Assembly (NCBI GenBank): GCA_003500165.1
Contig: DNSZ01000102.1
Span: 1-5,596 of the forward strand
Reading direction: 5' to 3'
DNA from: Paracoccaceae bacterium
GTDB lineage: Bacteria > Pseudomonadota > Alphaproteobacteria > Rhodobacterales > Rhodobacteraceae
Length of the DNA stretch: 5,596 nucleotides
Under the pieces are notes generated by a model. That model worked only from the letters and a program-made list of their open reading frames with translations, was not told the origin of the DNA and ran no database searches. Made by a program: the position numbers and the translations under genes. Shown piece after piece: positions 5,486-5,596 of the stretch; positions within the stretch are counted from its first letter, which is position 1; each line of letters begins with the position of its first letter.

Positions 5486-5596
5486 AGATCAAATGCCTAG
5501 CGCAGCGATGCCGCGCCTGCAAAGGGCCTGCATGGCGACCGGTCGAAGCGAATGCGCCGGCGCCCGGACAAGCGGCAGATGGCCCGCGGCGCCGGC

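Noticed and set aside
4550..5500. A 316-codon plus-strand frame rich in His, Gln and Asp
   Set aside because: This composition is the expected antisense of a Leu/Val/Gly-rich membrane protein; the minus strand carries the duplicated GVGGGF permease.
5494..5522. Promoter-like TTGCAG and TAGGCA, 17 bases apart, upstream of the TSUP gene on the minus strand
   Set aside because: Only three and two of six consensus positions match; the correct spacing alone is not enough.
5489..5596. Minus-strand frame open to the window end with a TGA at 5491-5489, possibly the tail of an upstream gene
   Set aside because: Only 35 residues, no recognisable motif, and open frames of this length are common here by chance. 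The plus-strand ATG at 5552 could equally be a divergent gene start; neither can be supported.

Overview
The window is high-GC DNA (I did not compute the value) with strong third-position G/C bias and long spurious frames on both strands. The recognisable proteins point to an alphaproteobacterium, most likely of the Rhodobacteraceae. These are an Alph_Pro_TM/TIGR02186-type membrane protein paired with a TauE/SafE-like permease, and an M48-like protein of a kind I associate with Rhodobacterales. It reads as ordinary chromosomal backbone. I see no transposase, integrase, phage gene, tRNA, rRNA or CRISPR array.

Layout. Positions 1-203 (+) are the C-terminus of an AMP-forming acyl-CoA ligase cut by the window edge. 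Positions 204-452 are a non-coding gap between convergent genes. It is rich in inverted repeats: one hairpin just after the ligase stop, then three contiguous or near-contiguous hairpins at 338-410. Two of those three are 24-bp dyads sharing a 12-bp core but with different self-complementary arms. On the minus strand, 2569-453 holds a two-gene operon: a cardiolipin synthase-type phospholipase D protein followed closely by an endonuclease/exonuclease/phosphatase (EEP) family hydrolase. A 156-bp divergent intergenic region (2570-2725) carries a plausible promoter for the next gene. On the plus strand, 2726-3739 encodes a single-pass membrane protein that looks like an M48 metallopeptidase whose zinc-binding HExxH has become RExxR. 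It converges, 46 bp away, with a second minus-strand operon (5467-3786): a TauE/SafE-family (TSUP) permease overlapping by four bases a signal-peptide-bearing, C-terminally anchored Alph_Pro_TM protein. The last 129 bases (5468-5596) hold the ribosome binding site of the permease and otherwise nothing I can assign.

How the genes may work together. Cardiolipin synthase and the EEP protein echo the enterobacterial ybhP-clsB neighbourhood and suggest a membrane phospholipid function for the EEP hydrolase. The TSUP permease and the Alph_Pro_TM protein look translationally coupled and may form an anion export unit with a periplasmic partner. The M48-like protein is probably a non-catalytic relative. 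I found no clear defence or mobile system. The most unusual items are the covarying dyad pair at 359-410, the zinc-site-less M48 homologue, and the uncharacterised permease/periplasmic-partner pair.
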